Positions 43,739 to 51,980 of a stretch of DNA of 64,000 bases are shown in pieces. Location: contig NZ_KB235922.1 of the NCBI RefSeq assembly GCF_000332195.1, forward strand, positions 1,111,802 to 1,175,801. Reading direction: 5' to 3'. The DNA comes from Pleurocapsa sp. PCC 7319. Lineage in GTDB: Bacteria; Cyanobacteriota; Cyanobacteriia; Cyanobacteriales; Xenococcaceae. The notes below the pieces were generated by a model. It worked only from the letters and a program-made list of their open reading frames with translations. It did not search any database and had not been told where the DNA came from. The translations under genes and the position numbers were made by a program. Positions within the stretch are counted from its first letter, which is position 1. Each line of letters starts with the position of its first letter.

Positions 43739-44009
43739 GCTACCCCTGGCACAGAATTCTGGAAAGACCACGCCTACAATACAGCCGTTGCACTCCTCAA
43801 CACGGGTAAAAAAGTTTTCTTCCATGAAAAACTCAATCTTGCGGGGTTGAGTAGAAGAAATAAAGCAAAACAGGATGATAAAACGGCGTAAAGGGAATGC
43901 TGTAGTGATTAAATCTGCTACTAAAAGTACCTTGAAGCAAGTTCTCTCTGCTCTACGGGGCTTGGAGAAGCCTACACTGTATTCGATAGAATCAGTGTAG
44001 GAGTATCAC
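43739..44009 (+). mobile_element. decayed IS200/IS605-type element (TnpB scrap plus right end)
   Basis: The + frame reads ATPGTEFWKDHAYNTAVALL, then a GLSRRNKAKQDDKTA motif typical of TnpB internal regions, ending at TAA 43889-43891. After about 80 bases comes the right-end hairpin CCTACACT / AGTGTAGG (43971-43978 with 43994-44001) followed by AGTATCAC. The element ends about 11 bp before the P450 start codon. Confidence 0.72.
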
Positions 44010-44019
44010 GAATTAACCT

Positions 44020-45387
44020 ATGAAATCAATAAGTGGACCTCGAAGTTTATCAATAATACAGTTAATCAACTGGATCTTTCGACCTCTTGATTTTCTAGAA
44101 GAATGCGCCAGCAAATATGGCGATATATTTAATTTAAACTTGATGGGACTACCTCCATTTACTGTAGTAACCAATCCCCAAGGAATTCAAGAAATTTTAA
44201 GCGTTGATGCTCAAAAATTTGATGTCGGACGTACTAACGATCTTGCTAAGAGTCTTTTAGGAGATAACTCTCTCGTTTTGTTAGATGGCACCCGCCATCG
44301 CAGACAACGGAAGTTAATGATGCCTCCTTTTCATGGAGAAAAGGTCAAGTCTTATGCGGAAACAATTTGCCACATTGCAGAAAAGGTAGCTAGTCAATGG
44401 CGAGAGAAAAGTACTTTCTCTGCTCACAAGGCAATGCAGGATATTACTTTAGAAACAATATTGCACGTTGTATTTGGTTTAAGCGAAGGAAAACGCTATC
44501 AACAAATCAAACCTTTATTAATTGAGTTGTTGGATTTAACTGGTTCTCCTCTTAAAGCTAGTGTGATTTTTTTACCCTTGTTGCAGCTGGACTTAGGAGC
44601 ATGGAGTCCTTGGGGCAAGGTAGTACGACGCAGAAGCAAAATTTACGAGTTGCTTCAAGCAGAAATCGAACAAAGACGGGCTAACCCAGAATTACTCGGA
44701 AGTGACGTTCTCAGTTTAATGATGTCCGCTAGTGATGAAGATGGACATGGGTTGAGTGATATAGAGCTAAAAGATCAAATGATGACCCTTTTGGTAGCCG
44801 GTCATGAAACCACGGCAACAGCTTTAGCATGGGCTTTATACTGGATTCACAAATCACCTCAAGTTAAACAAAAATTATTGGCAGAGTTAGATGGTGTTGA
44901 GTCTCAGGTCGATCCTTTGACAATTTCTCGCCTACCCTACTTAACGGCAGTCTGTAACGAAACCTTGAGAATTTATCCCGTTGCTTTTATCGCCTTTCTA
45001 CGCTTTGCTAAATCGCCGATTGAAATTATGGGTCATCAGTTTGATACAGGAAAAATGCTCGCCCCCTGTATTTACCTAACTCATCATCGTGAAGATCTTT
45101 ATTCAGAGGCGAAAAAGTTTAAACCTGAAAGATTCTTGGAACGTCAATTTTCTACCTATGAATTTCTTCCTTTTGGTGGTGGAAATCGTCGCTGTATTGG
45201 CTACGCTCTAGCATTATTAGAAATGAAACTGGTCTTGGCTAAAATCTTAACTAAGTACGATTTGACCTTAGCGAGCGATCGCCCTGTGTTGCCCAATCGT
45301 CGTGGTGCAACTATTGCTCCCCACAACGGTGTTCCTCTAATTTTACGAGGTCAACGTTCGGTTAAAAAAACTCGAGCTTGTCTCTAA
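44020..45387 (+). CDS. Cytochrome P450 (CYP110-like)
   Basis: 455 residues, complete. Signatures: I-helix AGHETTATALAWALYW, K-helix ExxR in CNETLRIYPV, and heme-ligand loop FLPFGGGNRRCIGYAL. The N-terminal segment NWIFRPLDFLEECASKYGDI matches cyanobacterial class-I-like P450s of the CYP110 group. It is a soluble monooxygenase taking electrons from ferredoxin; fatty acids or terpenoids are plausible substrates by family knowledge. Its 5' flank is IS-derived and lacks a clear Shine-Dalgarno at normal distance. Confidence 0.92.
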   Translation: MKSISGPRSLSIIQLINWIFRPLDFLEECASKYGDIFNLNLMGLPPFTVVTNPQGIQEILSVDAQKFDVGRTNDLAKSLLGDNSLVLLDGTRHRRQRKLMMPPFHGEKVKSYAETICHIAEKVASQWREKSTFSAHKAMQDITLETILHVVFGLSEGKRYQQIKPLLIELLDLTGSPLKASVIFLPLLQLDLGAWSPWGKVVRRRSKIYELLQAEIEQRRANPELLGSDVLSLMMSASDEDGHGLSDIELKDQMMTLLVAGHETTATALAWALYWIHKSPQVKQKLLAELDGVESQVDPLTISRLPYLTAVCNETLRIYPVAFIAFLRFAKSPIEIMGHQFDTGKMLAPCIYLTHHREDLYSEAKKFKPERFLERQFSTYEFLPFGGGNRRCIGYALALLEMKLVLAKILTKYDLTLASDRPVLPNRRGATIAPHNGVPLILRGQRSVKKTRACL

Positions 45388-45424
45388 TTAGGTGGGTGTA
45401 ATTAAATATAAAACGGTTTTTGCC

Positions 45425-45447
45425 GGGGTTAGGGGTTAGGGGATGGG
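45425..45447 (+). repeat. G-quadruplex-type GGGGTTA repeat
   Basis: GGGGTTAGGGGTTAGGGGAT followed by GGG: four G runs with loops of two or three bases, in the P450 downstream region. It also has period seven. Confidence 0.8.
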
Positions 45448-45564
45448 TGATAGGGAAAAGATTAATTACCTGGGTTTTATAAATTATTATGCCTACCTAC
45501 TTAGATCTAAATTAGGTCTTGTGGATAATGTTGTTACAGCTAGTTAATCTGTGACTTGTCCACA

Positions 45565-46401
45565 TCAGGTAAATTGAATATGTCCAATTTTTATTTGCCG
45601 CCTCAACATGGGAATATAACTGAGTAAGCCGATCCATCCCAATCGACACTTGTGCCTATCAAAGCAATACCATTGGTTAGCTAATTTAATTCCTTGATCC
45701 CAAGTTTCTATTTCTTTTAAATTTTCGATTCCCCATTTATAGGAGACATTTATTTTGGATACGCAAGAATTAATTTGACTATTGTTGACTAGAAATACTC
45801 CTAATGAATCAAAAATTAGTTCCGAATCAGGAAAGTTATCTTTTACAGCACTCATCAGTTGTTTAACTTCTGTTTCTGTAAAATACATTAATATTCCCTC
45901 GGCGATAAATAGAATCTTTTCTGATGCTGTTTCTCTTATTTTTTCAATCCAATCAAAATCTAAAATAGAATAAGCAAGATAATGATATCGCTCAGACTCA
46001 CCAATCAACTTGTTCCAAACTGGTTTGACTCTTGGTAAATCTATGCCAAACCAATTGATTGAACCATTGTCTATCCGAAAAAATCTGGTACATAACCCTG
46101 TTCCCAAATTAACAATTGTGGCATGGGGATGTTGATTGATAAATTTTTTGACAAATTCATCTATAATTTCAGTTCTAATAGAGATTACTGCCTGATTTAA
46201 TTTTGAAGCATATTGTGAATTTCTTTGAGAAAAATTATAGTTAATACTATTGACAATTTCGACTGATTTATAATCTTTAATAATTCTGTTTTTTCTTAGA
46301 GTTTCCAAATTTCTTAAATAAACTGTAAGTAAAAGAGTTTCAGATACTTCTTGTAATTCTGTAACATTTATATTTTTTTTCACGATCCATTTTTCCTTCA
46401 A
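45565..46401 (-). CDS. LCMT/TcmP-type SAM-dependent O-methyltransferase
   Basis: 278 residues. SAM-binding motif I is TIVNLGTGLCTRFFRID, followed by the family-typical WFGIDLPRVKPVW (acidic residue for ribose) and FIAEGILMYFTETEVKQLM. This is the leucine-carboxyl-methyltransferase fold, which in bacteria methylates small-molecule hydroxyls. The substrate is unknown. It converges on the P450; whether they share a pathway is open. Confidence 0.86.
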   Translation of the reverse strand: MKEKWIVKKNINVTELQEVSETLLLTVYLRNLETLRKNRIIKDYKSVEIVNSINYNFSQRNSQYASKLNQAVISIRTEIIDEFVKKFINQHPHATIVNLGTGLCTRFFRIDNGSINWFGIDLPRVKPVWNKLIGESERYHYLAYSILDFDWIEKIRETASEKILFIAEGILMYFTETEVKQLMSAVKDNFPDSELIFDSLGVFLVNNSQINSCVSKINVSYKWGIENLKEIETWDQGIKLANQWYCFDRHKCRLGWIGLLSYIPMLRRQIKIGHIQFT

Positions 46402-46451
46402 ATCAACAGGATTCAGTATTAATTAAAGCCAATAACTTTTGCCAAATCATA

Positions 46452-47624
46452 TTAAGGAGTGTGCTGCAAATCGACAAACCGATTCATAAATTTGCGGTCA
46501 ATATGGTCTTTGAGTCGCCAAAAAAGAGCAGAACGCCAACCAAATGGACCCCAAGAGGCGATCGCCTGACGATCTCCGGTACCAATTAAAGCCAAATATT
46601 TGCTCTGGGGAATATATTTTTGTAATGATTCCCCAGTAAGAATATGTTGCCAGTTATCTACCAAGGGTTTTCCCTGGCGTACAGCAAATACTCCTGCCTT
46701 AGGACGCTGATAGTTAGTCATAGTAGCAATATCTCCGGCAGCAAACACCTGAGGATGAGAGACAGACTGGAGAGTATCTTTAACTAAGATAAACCCTTGA
46801 GCATCGGTAGTAAGTTGAGATTCTTTTATCCAGTTCGGAGCAGTAGCCTGAGTTACCCAAAAGACATGATTGTATTTAATATTCAATCCTGATTGGCAAA
46901 TAACTCGATCTGCTAATACTTGCGAGACATTTTGTTGCAGATGTAATTTGATGCCACGCCGATTAATGATTTTGGTTAACTGATTACTCACCCAATTGTT
47001 ATGACCAGAAAGTAATTGCTTTCCTCGATGAATTAAATGGATTTCCAGGCTATGCTCTGATTGATCTGGCACAATTTTTTTTAGACAAGTTTGCATATTT
47101 AAAGCTAACTCCACGCCTCCTGCACCACCACCAACGATGATTATCGACTTGGACTGATCAGGATTAGATCTCACTTCTTGTTGTAACTGATACCAGGCAG
47201 CCAGAAAATTGGGGACAGGCTTAGCGGGAATGGCGTATTTCTGGGCACCAGGTACGTTGATTGTTTGGGGAGTACTGCCAATATCGACAGATAAATAGTC
47301 AAACTCGGTTTTGAGATTGCAATTGTGTTTAGGGTCATTATTTTGACGTTCGCAGATAACTTGATTGTGAACTAAATCTAAACCAATTGCCCGAGCAATA
47401 ATTAATTCTGCTCCAGCAAATTTAGCCAAACTAGACAAATCAATATGAGTCTCGGCATAACTATAAAAACCTGCCACATGACCTGGTAACATTCCCGAAT
47501 AGGGTGTTTGCTCTACGTCGCTAATTAAAGTTAGCTCAACTCCTGGTATCGGATTTAACCCCCATAACTTTAAGGCGATCGCATGGGAATGACCACCACC
47601 AATTAAGACTAACCTTTGATTCAT
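46452..47624 (-). CDS. FAD-dependent oxidoreductase (SelD-N/NDH-2-like)
   Basis: 390 residues with two Rossmann motifs: LVLIGGGHSHAIALKLWG at the N-terminus and SIIIVGGGAGGVELALNMQ near 165. QTPYSGMLPGHVAGFYSYAE is the conserved segment found in cyanobacterial proteins where this domain is fused to selenide water dikinase. Here it is a stand-alone copy. AAGDIATMTNYQRPKAGVFA is the FAD C-terminal binding motif. Probably a membrane-peripheral NAD(P)H dehydrogenase; the electron acceptor is unknown. Confidence 0.83.
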   Translation of the reverse strand: MNQRLVLIGGGHSHAIALKLWGLNPIPGVELTLISDVEQTPYSGMLPGHVAGFYSYAETHIDLSSLAKFAGAELIIARAIGLDLVHNQVICERQNNDPKHNCNLKTEFDYLSVDIGSTPQTINVPGAQKYAIPAKPVPNFLAAWYQLQQEVRSNPDQSKSIIIVGGGAGGVELALNMQTCLKKIVPDQSEHSLEIHLIHRGKQLLSGHNNWVSNQLTKIINRRGIKLHLQQNVSQVLADRVICQSGLNIKYNHVFWVTQATAPNWIKESQLTTDAQGFILVKDTLQSVSHPQVFAAGDIATMTNYQRPKAGVFAVRQGKPLVDNWQHILTGESLQKYIPQSKYLALIGTGDRQAIASWGPFGWRSALFWRLKDHIDRKFMNRFVDLQHTP

Positions 47625-47697
47625 CTAATTCAATAAAAATTTAGCAACAAAGCAACAAAGTTACCTATTATTATCGTAATGGTAAGAAAAAGCGATT

Positions 47698-48564
47698 TTA
47701 AGTAAATTTCTGACAAGCTGCTAATAAATCTTGATGAACTGAGGCTGAATTAGCTACGATCGCGCCACTATAACTATAATCTTGGCAAGTATATAACGGA
47801 GGTAACGGTAAACCATCAAATCCTGTTACAATACAGCCATTTTCTTGTGCCATAAACGCCAGAGCTGCACTATCGATAAATTTACCTCTTTTAGTGATCC
47901 AGCCAATTAAATCTCCTGAAAAAATACCATTATAATTGGGAAGCTGAACAGAGTCAGAATAACAATTTTCAAGATCAATTACTTGATATTTATCTTGTAA
48001 CCAAGGTTTCAAATGCGCCATGCCCCAACCTAATAATATGCTTGGTTTAGGATTAGTGATTTTTAGTGGTACACAATCATCTAAATCTTGATTTAATTTT
48101 CCTTGGTATACTCCCTGATTTTTAATTGTGTAATAATAGCAATTCTGAGCCGGAGAAATAGCAATTACTGCTTCATAATGCTCGGCGTTAAGAATAGTCA
48201 AAATAATTTGATAATTATTAAAACCATCAAGATAATATTTGGTGCCATCAATCGGATCTAAAGTAATTAAGTAATCATTTTTGCTTTCTAATTTGATAGC
48301 AGAAAAATATTTAGTATTACGAGATTTTTCATACTCTTCCCCATAAAAAGGAATATTAGGGAAAGTTCCCAATAAAGCTACCTCAACTAAAGTTTGAATC
48401 GAAAGGTCGGCATCAGTTAACGCAGCCGATAAAATATTGTCCCCCGCATCTTTGTCTGGTAAAGATGTAATTTGAGTTTGAATTTGCTTAGCATAACCCG
48501 CAGCTACTCTTAAATGAGGTAACAAAGTCTGAATAATTTTACGAGGGGAGGGTTGAGTAGACAT
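47698..48564 (-). CDS. Inositol-monophosphatase family protein, CysQ-like
   Basis: 288 residues. The metal-binding motif DPIDGTKYYL lies near residue 102 and the upstream GEEY Glu pair near 77. The second motif is weaker, near KRGKFIDSAALAF. The layout fits 3'(2'),5'-bisphosphate nucleotidases that recycle PAP from sulfate assimilation, or histidinol-phosphatase-like relatives. It reads toward the FAD oxidoreductase with a 73-bp gap, possibly one transcript. Confidence 0.8.
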   Translation of the reverse strand: MSTQPSPRKIIQTLLPHLRVAAGYAKQIQTQITSLPDKDAGDNILSAALTDADLSIQTLVEVALLGTFPNIPFYGEEYEKSRNTKYFSAIKLESKNDYLITLDPIDGTKYYLDGFNNYQIILTILNAEHYEAVIAISPAQNCYYYTIKNQGVYQGKLNQDLDDCVPLKITNPKPSILLGWGMAHLKPWLQDKYQVIDLENCYSDSVQLPNYNGIFSGDLIGWITKRGKFIDSAALAFMAQENGCIVTGFDGLPLPPLYTCQDYSYSGAIVANSASVHQDLLAACQKFT

Positions 48565-48629
48565 CTAAAAATAAGCTTAGGCTGGATTTTGTAGTTGTTT
48601 CATCCTAAAATTCTATATTTTAAACTGGA

Positions 48630-48739
48630 TTAAGCATCTGATGTTACGCACTTTAGGACTGAAACCCTTAATATCTCGTCCCAAAATAATTACTGAAACT
48701 ATTGAAATCTAATTTAACTGCGTAACATCAGTTAAGCAT
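48630..48739. mobile_element. 94-bp MITE with perfect ends and 8-bp duplication
   Basis: Ends are the 13-bp perfect inverted repeats CTGATGTTACGCA (48638-48650) and TGCGTAACATCAG (48719-48731). They are bounded by the direct duplication TTAAGCAT at 48630-48637 and 48732-48739. There is no coding capacity. A related single end CTGATGTTTCGCAC lies at 61403. Confidence 0.9.
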
Positions 48740-48831
48740 ATATAGAAGTTCTTAATAAACTGTATATCAAGATTCCGATTTGTGTTAATTGTAATCATTG
48801 AGCGTTCAGTTCAATATTCAACCTCAAATCT

Positions 48832-49701
48832 ATGTGGACACAGATTGCCCAAGCTATATCCGAAGCTACAGGAAAAGACTTTGCGATCGCCGATACTCGT
48901 TCGGTAGGTGGTGGCTGTATTAATCAAGGCTATAAAATAAGCGATAACAATACAGCTTATTTCGTTAAGCTCAATCAAGCTTCTCAGTTGGAAATGTTTG
49001 CAGCCGAGGCTTTAGGATTAAATCAAATGTATGCTACCCAGACTATTACTGTGCCTCAACCAGTTTGCTGGGGAACGGCAAATGATTCTAGTTATATCGT
49101 GCTGCAATGGTTAGATTTAGGTCGTGGTAATAGTCAAAGTTGGACAGAAATGGGTCGTCAGTTAGCAGCTATGCACCGAGAAGGAATGAGTAATAATTTT
49201 GGTTGGGAACGCAATAATACTATTGGTTCTACTCCTCAAATTAATACCGAGACAGATAACTGGGCTGATTTTTTTGCCGAACATCGCATTGGCTATCAGC
49301 TCAAGCTGGCTAAACGTCGAGGGGGAAGTTTCCCTGATACCAATAAAGTAGTCAATGCCGTCAGAAATAAATTAGCCGATAGACAACCTCAAGCTTCTTT
49401 GGTTCATGGCGACCTTTGGTCGGGTAATGCTGCAATTTCCAGCGATGGCTCTCCAGTAATTCTAGATCCTGCCACCTATTATGGCGATCGCGAGACTGAT
49501 ATAGCAATGACAGAACTTTTTGGGGGTTTTCCTGCTGCTTTTTATCATGGTTATAATGAGGCTTGGCAGCTAGATAGTGGCTATCAACACCGCAAAAATA
49601 TTTATAATCTCTACCACATCTTAAATCACTTCAATCTCTTTGGTGGTGGATATGCTAATCAAGCTAAAAGAATGATAAACAACGTTGTATCATCGTCTTA
49701 G
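48832..49701 (+). CDS. Fructosamine/ketosamine kinase family protein
   Basis: 289 residues. Aminoglycoside-phosphotransferase-like fold: the N-lobe includes SVGGGCINQGYKI and YFVKLNQASQLEMFAAEALG; the catalytic loop is SLVHGDLWSGNAAI and the metal Asp is in VILDPATYYGDRETDIAM. These kinases phosphorylate sugar-amine adducts so they fall off proteins. It is followed 39 bp later by the ABM-like gene, probably as an operon. Confidence 0.91.
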   Translation: MWTQIAQAISEATGKDFAIADTRSVGGGCINQGYKISDNNTAYFVKLNQASQLEMFAAEALGLNQMYATQTITVPQPVCWGTANDSSYIVLQWLDLGRGNSQSWTEMGRQLAAMHREGMSNNFGWERNNTIGSTPQINTETDNWADFFAEHRIGYQLKLAKRRGGSFPDTNKVVNAVRNKLADRQPQASLVHGDLWSGNAAISSDGSPVILDPATYYGDRETDIAMTELFGGFPAAFYHGYNEAWQLDSGYQHRKNIYNLYHILNHFNLFGGGYANQAKRMINNVVSSS

Positions 49702-49740
49702 TGACAATTTCATTTCTGCAAAAGCATCAGGAGAACTGAC

Positions 49741-50103
49741 ATGGCTACTCAAGACCAATGCTGCACAATAGCACCCTACTTTAAAGTTGCCAGTGGAAAA
49801 ATAGAAGCTTTTAAGCAAATATGTGAACAGTTTATGGAAAAAACTAGTCATGAGCCTAAATGCCTCTATTATGGATTTAGTTTTGACGGAGACAATGTTC
49901 ATTGCCGTGAAGGTTATGAAGATGCAGAGGGTTTATTGGCACATCTGGAAAATGTCGGTTCTATCTTTGAAGAAGCATTAAAAATCTCTGAACTTACTCG
50001 TTTAGAAATTCACGCACCGGAAGCAGAATTGGTCAAATTACGAGAGCAACTATCCCATTTAAAACCTCAGTTTTTCTGTCTAGAATATGGTTTTCGTAAG
50101 TAG
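49741..50103 (+). CDS. small ABM-like (dimeric alpha-beta barrel) protein
   Basis: 120 residues with AGGAG 6 bases before the ATG. The pattern PYFKVASGKIEAFKQICEQF, HEPKCLYYGFSFDGDNVHCR and EGYEDAEGLLAHLENVG matches the antibiotic-biosynthesis-monooxygenase-like fold. Cysteines near the N-terminus and in CLYYG are noticeable. Function unknown. Spacing suggests cotranscription with the fructosamine-kinase gene. Confidence 0.72.
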   Translation: MATQDQCCTIAPYFKVASGKIEAFKQICEQFMEKTSHEPKCLYYGFSFDGDNVHCREGYEDAEGLLAHLENVGSIFEEALKISELTRLEIHAPEAELVKLREQLSHLKPQFFCLEYGFRK

Positions 50104-50120
50104 TATTCTTGAGAATTGAT

Positions 50121-50354
50121 TCATTCAGTCAGAGAATCAACAGCAAGATCATTGAGCAACAAATTCTCTTCCGCGATCGCAGGATCTATAGGCCTTGATT
50201 TAGCATAACCTTCCTTGATTTCTGCGAGTATTCTTTGCTTTCTCCATTCGGTTAACGCTTGATTGACAATTTCGGAACGGTTACTATCTAACTGATCAAT
50301 ATATTCTAGAAGACTGCAATCAACTGACACACTTATATTTTGTCTTTTTGCCAT
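50121..50354 (-). CDS. CopG-type ribbon-helix-helix protein (orphan antitoxin-like)
   Basis: 77 residues. The ribbon is RQNISVSVDCSLLEYIDQ and the two helices follow as RSEIVNQALTEWRKQRIL. The C-terminal half is acidic and flexible, as in antitoxins of MazEF/ParDE type. On the transcribed strand the next gene downstream is opposite in direction, so no toxin partner is present. Confidence 0.75.
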   Translation of the reverse strand: MAKRQNISVSVDCSLLEYIDQLDSNRSEIVNQALTEWRKQRILAEIKEGYAKSRPIDPAIAEENLLLNDLAVDSLTE

Positions 50355-50459
50355 TATTTCTAATACATTTTATAGTATTTAATTTATTGTAATATCTAAT
50401 TAAATAAGGATAGAGGCTTTAGCAACTGTGCTCATGGGGCTAAAGTCAAGCAATTGAAG

Positions 50460-50558
50460 ATGGAAAATTATACAAATAAAGAACTAAAATCTAAAATTAT
50501 TTTGCTCAAGAATGCTAAATCGATAGAAGACTTTTCAACAAAATGCGACAATAGTTAA
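50460..50558 (+). CDS. possible 32-residue ORF
   Basis: Reads MENYTNKELKSKIILLKNAK and ends in TKCDNS with a stop shortly before the glcE promoter region. It has helical, lysine-rich composition and no clear ribosome-binding site. It may be a chance frame or a remnant. Confidence 0.22.
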   Translation: MENYTNKELKSKIILLKNAKSIEDFSTKCDNS

Positions 50559-50599
50559 GCATCAGACATAGGGTGTTTATTTAGTAGAATTTTGTCAAG

Positions 50600-51910
50600 A
50601 TGACAACTGCGATCGCAACCGAACTAAAGTCTCTGATCGATAGTAATACAAAACTGGTTGAATTGAGTGATGCTGATGTCTATTGGCAGAGAAAAATCAA
50701 CCAGGCAATAGAACAATCTAATCAGCCAATATATCTAGTATTTCCTAGAACAGTAGAGGAAATAGCTAAGTTAGTTAAACCAGCATCTCAACAGCAATGG
50801 CGTATTTTAATCTGCGGTAATGGGAGTAAATTAAACTGGGGTAATCTAAGCCATGATATTCAGTTAGTAATTAGTACGCAAAAATGCGATCGCCTGATTG
50901 AACATGCCGTAGGAGACTTAACGGTCACTGTAGAAGCAGGAATGAAACTAGCCGATCTACAATCTAGATTGCGATCGCATAATCAATTTTTACCGATCAA
51001 TCCTAACTATCCTGAGACAGCTACCCTTGGTGGAATAGTTTCTACAGCAGATACAGGCAGTTGGCGGCAGCGTTACGGTGGAATTCGAGATTTATTATTG
51101 GGATTATCTTTTGTCCGTTCTGATGGTGAAATTGCCAAAGCCGGGGGCAGAGTTGTTAAAAACGTTGCTGGTTATGACCTGATGAAATTATTCACAGGGG
51201 CTTACGGTACTTTAGGTTTGATTACTCAACTAACTTTTCGTACCTATCCTTTAATTGCCACCTCTCAGACTCTACTCTTAACGGGGGAAGCAAAGCAGAT
51301 TGGTCAAGCTAGTCAAACCATTCGTAATTCTGGCTTAACTCCAACGGCAATGGATTTACTCTCGGCCTCAGTAGTTCAAGAACTAGGATTAGATCCCGAA
51401 GTTGGTTTAATCATACGCTGGCAAACTATTCCCGAAAGTATCGAGCAACAAATAGAACAGGTAAAGGCGATCGCTAGACAACTAAACTTAAGGGCTAATG
51501 ATTATCGAGATCAAGCGGAAGTGGACTTATGGCAAAAATGCGCTGCCATAACCAGCATTCCTGATTCGGACTCTGCTACTACTTGTAAAATGGGTATTGC
51601 TCCAAACACTGCCATAAATTTTCTACAATTAAAACAGGTTATCAATCAAGATATTGCTTGCAGAATTCATGCTAGTAGCGGTATTGGAAATATACAGCTT
51701 AAAAATTCAGATAGTAAAACTATTTTAGACATGCGATCGTATTGTCAACAAAACTATGGCTTTTTAACCATTTTTGAGTCACCTAAATCACTCAAACAAC
51801 AACTAAATATCTGGGGATATAAAGGCAATGCACTTAAAACTATGGAAGCAATCAAAAACCAGTTTGATCCACAAAATATTTTCAATCCCGGTCGCTTTTT
51901 AGTGCCATAA
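50600..51910 (+). CDS. glcE: Glycolate dehydrogenase/oxidase FAD subunit GlcE
   Basis: 436 residues. FAD_binding_4 domain: LICGNGSKLNWG, TVTVEAGMKLADLQSRLR, ATLGGIVSTADTGSWRQRYG and AGGRVVKNVAGYDLMKLFTG. The C-terminus has the HASSGIGNIQLK region and ends FDPQNIFNPGRFLVP. With GlcD and GlcF it oxidises photorespiratory glycolate to glyoxylate. GlcF follows 70 bp downstream; GlcD is not in this window. Confidence 0.92.
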   Translation: MTTAIATELKSLIDSNTKLVELSDADVYWQRKINQAIEQSNQPIYLVFPRTVEEIAKLVKPASQQQWRILICGNGSKLNWGNLSHDIQLVISTQKCDRLIEHAVGDLTVTVEAGMKLADLQSRLRSHNQFLPINPNYPETATLGGIVSTADTGSWRQRYGGIRDLLLGLSFVRSDGEIAKAGGRVVKNVAGYDLMKLFTGAYGTLGLITQLTFRTYPLIATSQTLLLTGEAKQIGQASQTIRNSGLTPTAMDLLSASVVQELGLDPEVGLIIRWQTIPESIEQQIEQVKAIARQLNLRANDYRDQAEVDLWQKCAAITSIPDSDSATTCKMGIAPNTAINFLQLKQVINQDIACRIHASSGIGNIQLKNSDSKTILDMRSYCQQNYGFLTIFESPKSLKQQLNIWGYKGNALKTMEAIKNQFDPQNIFNPGRFLVP

Positions 51911-51980
51911 ATTAAGTTACATAAACCTTGTTAGAAAGTATCTTGATCGACTTCTAAGTAAAATTTAAAACCTACTATAA

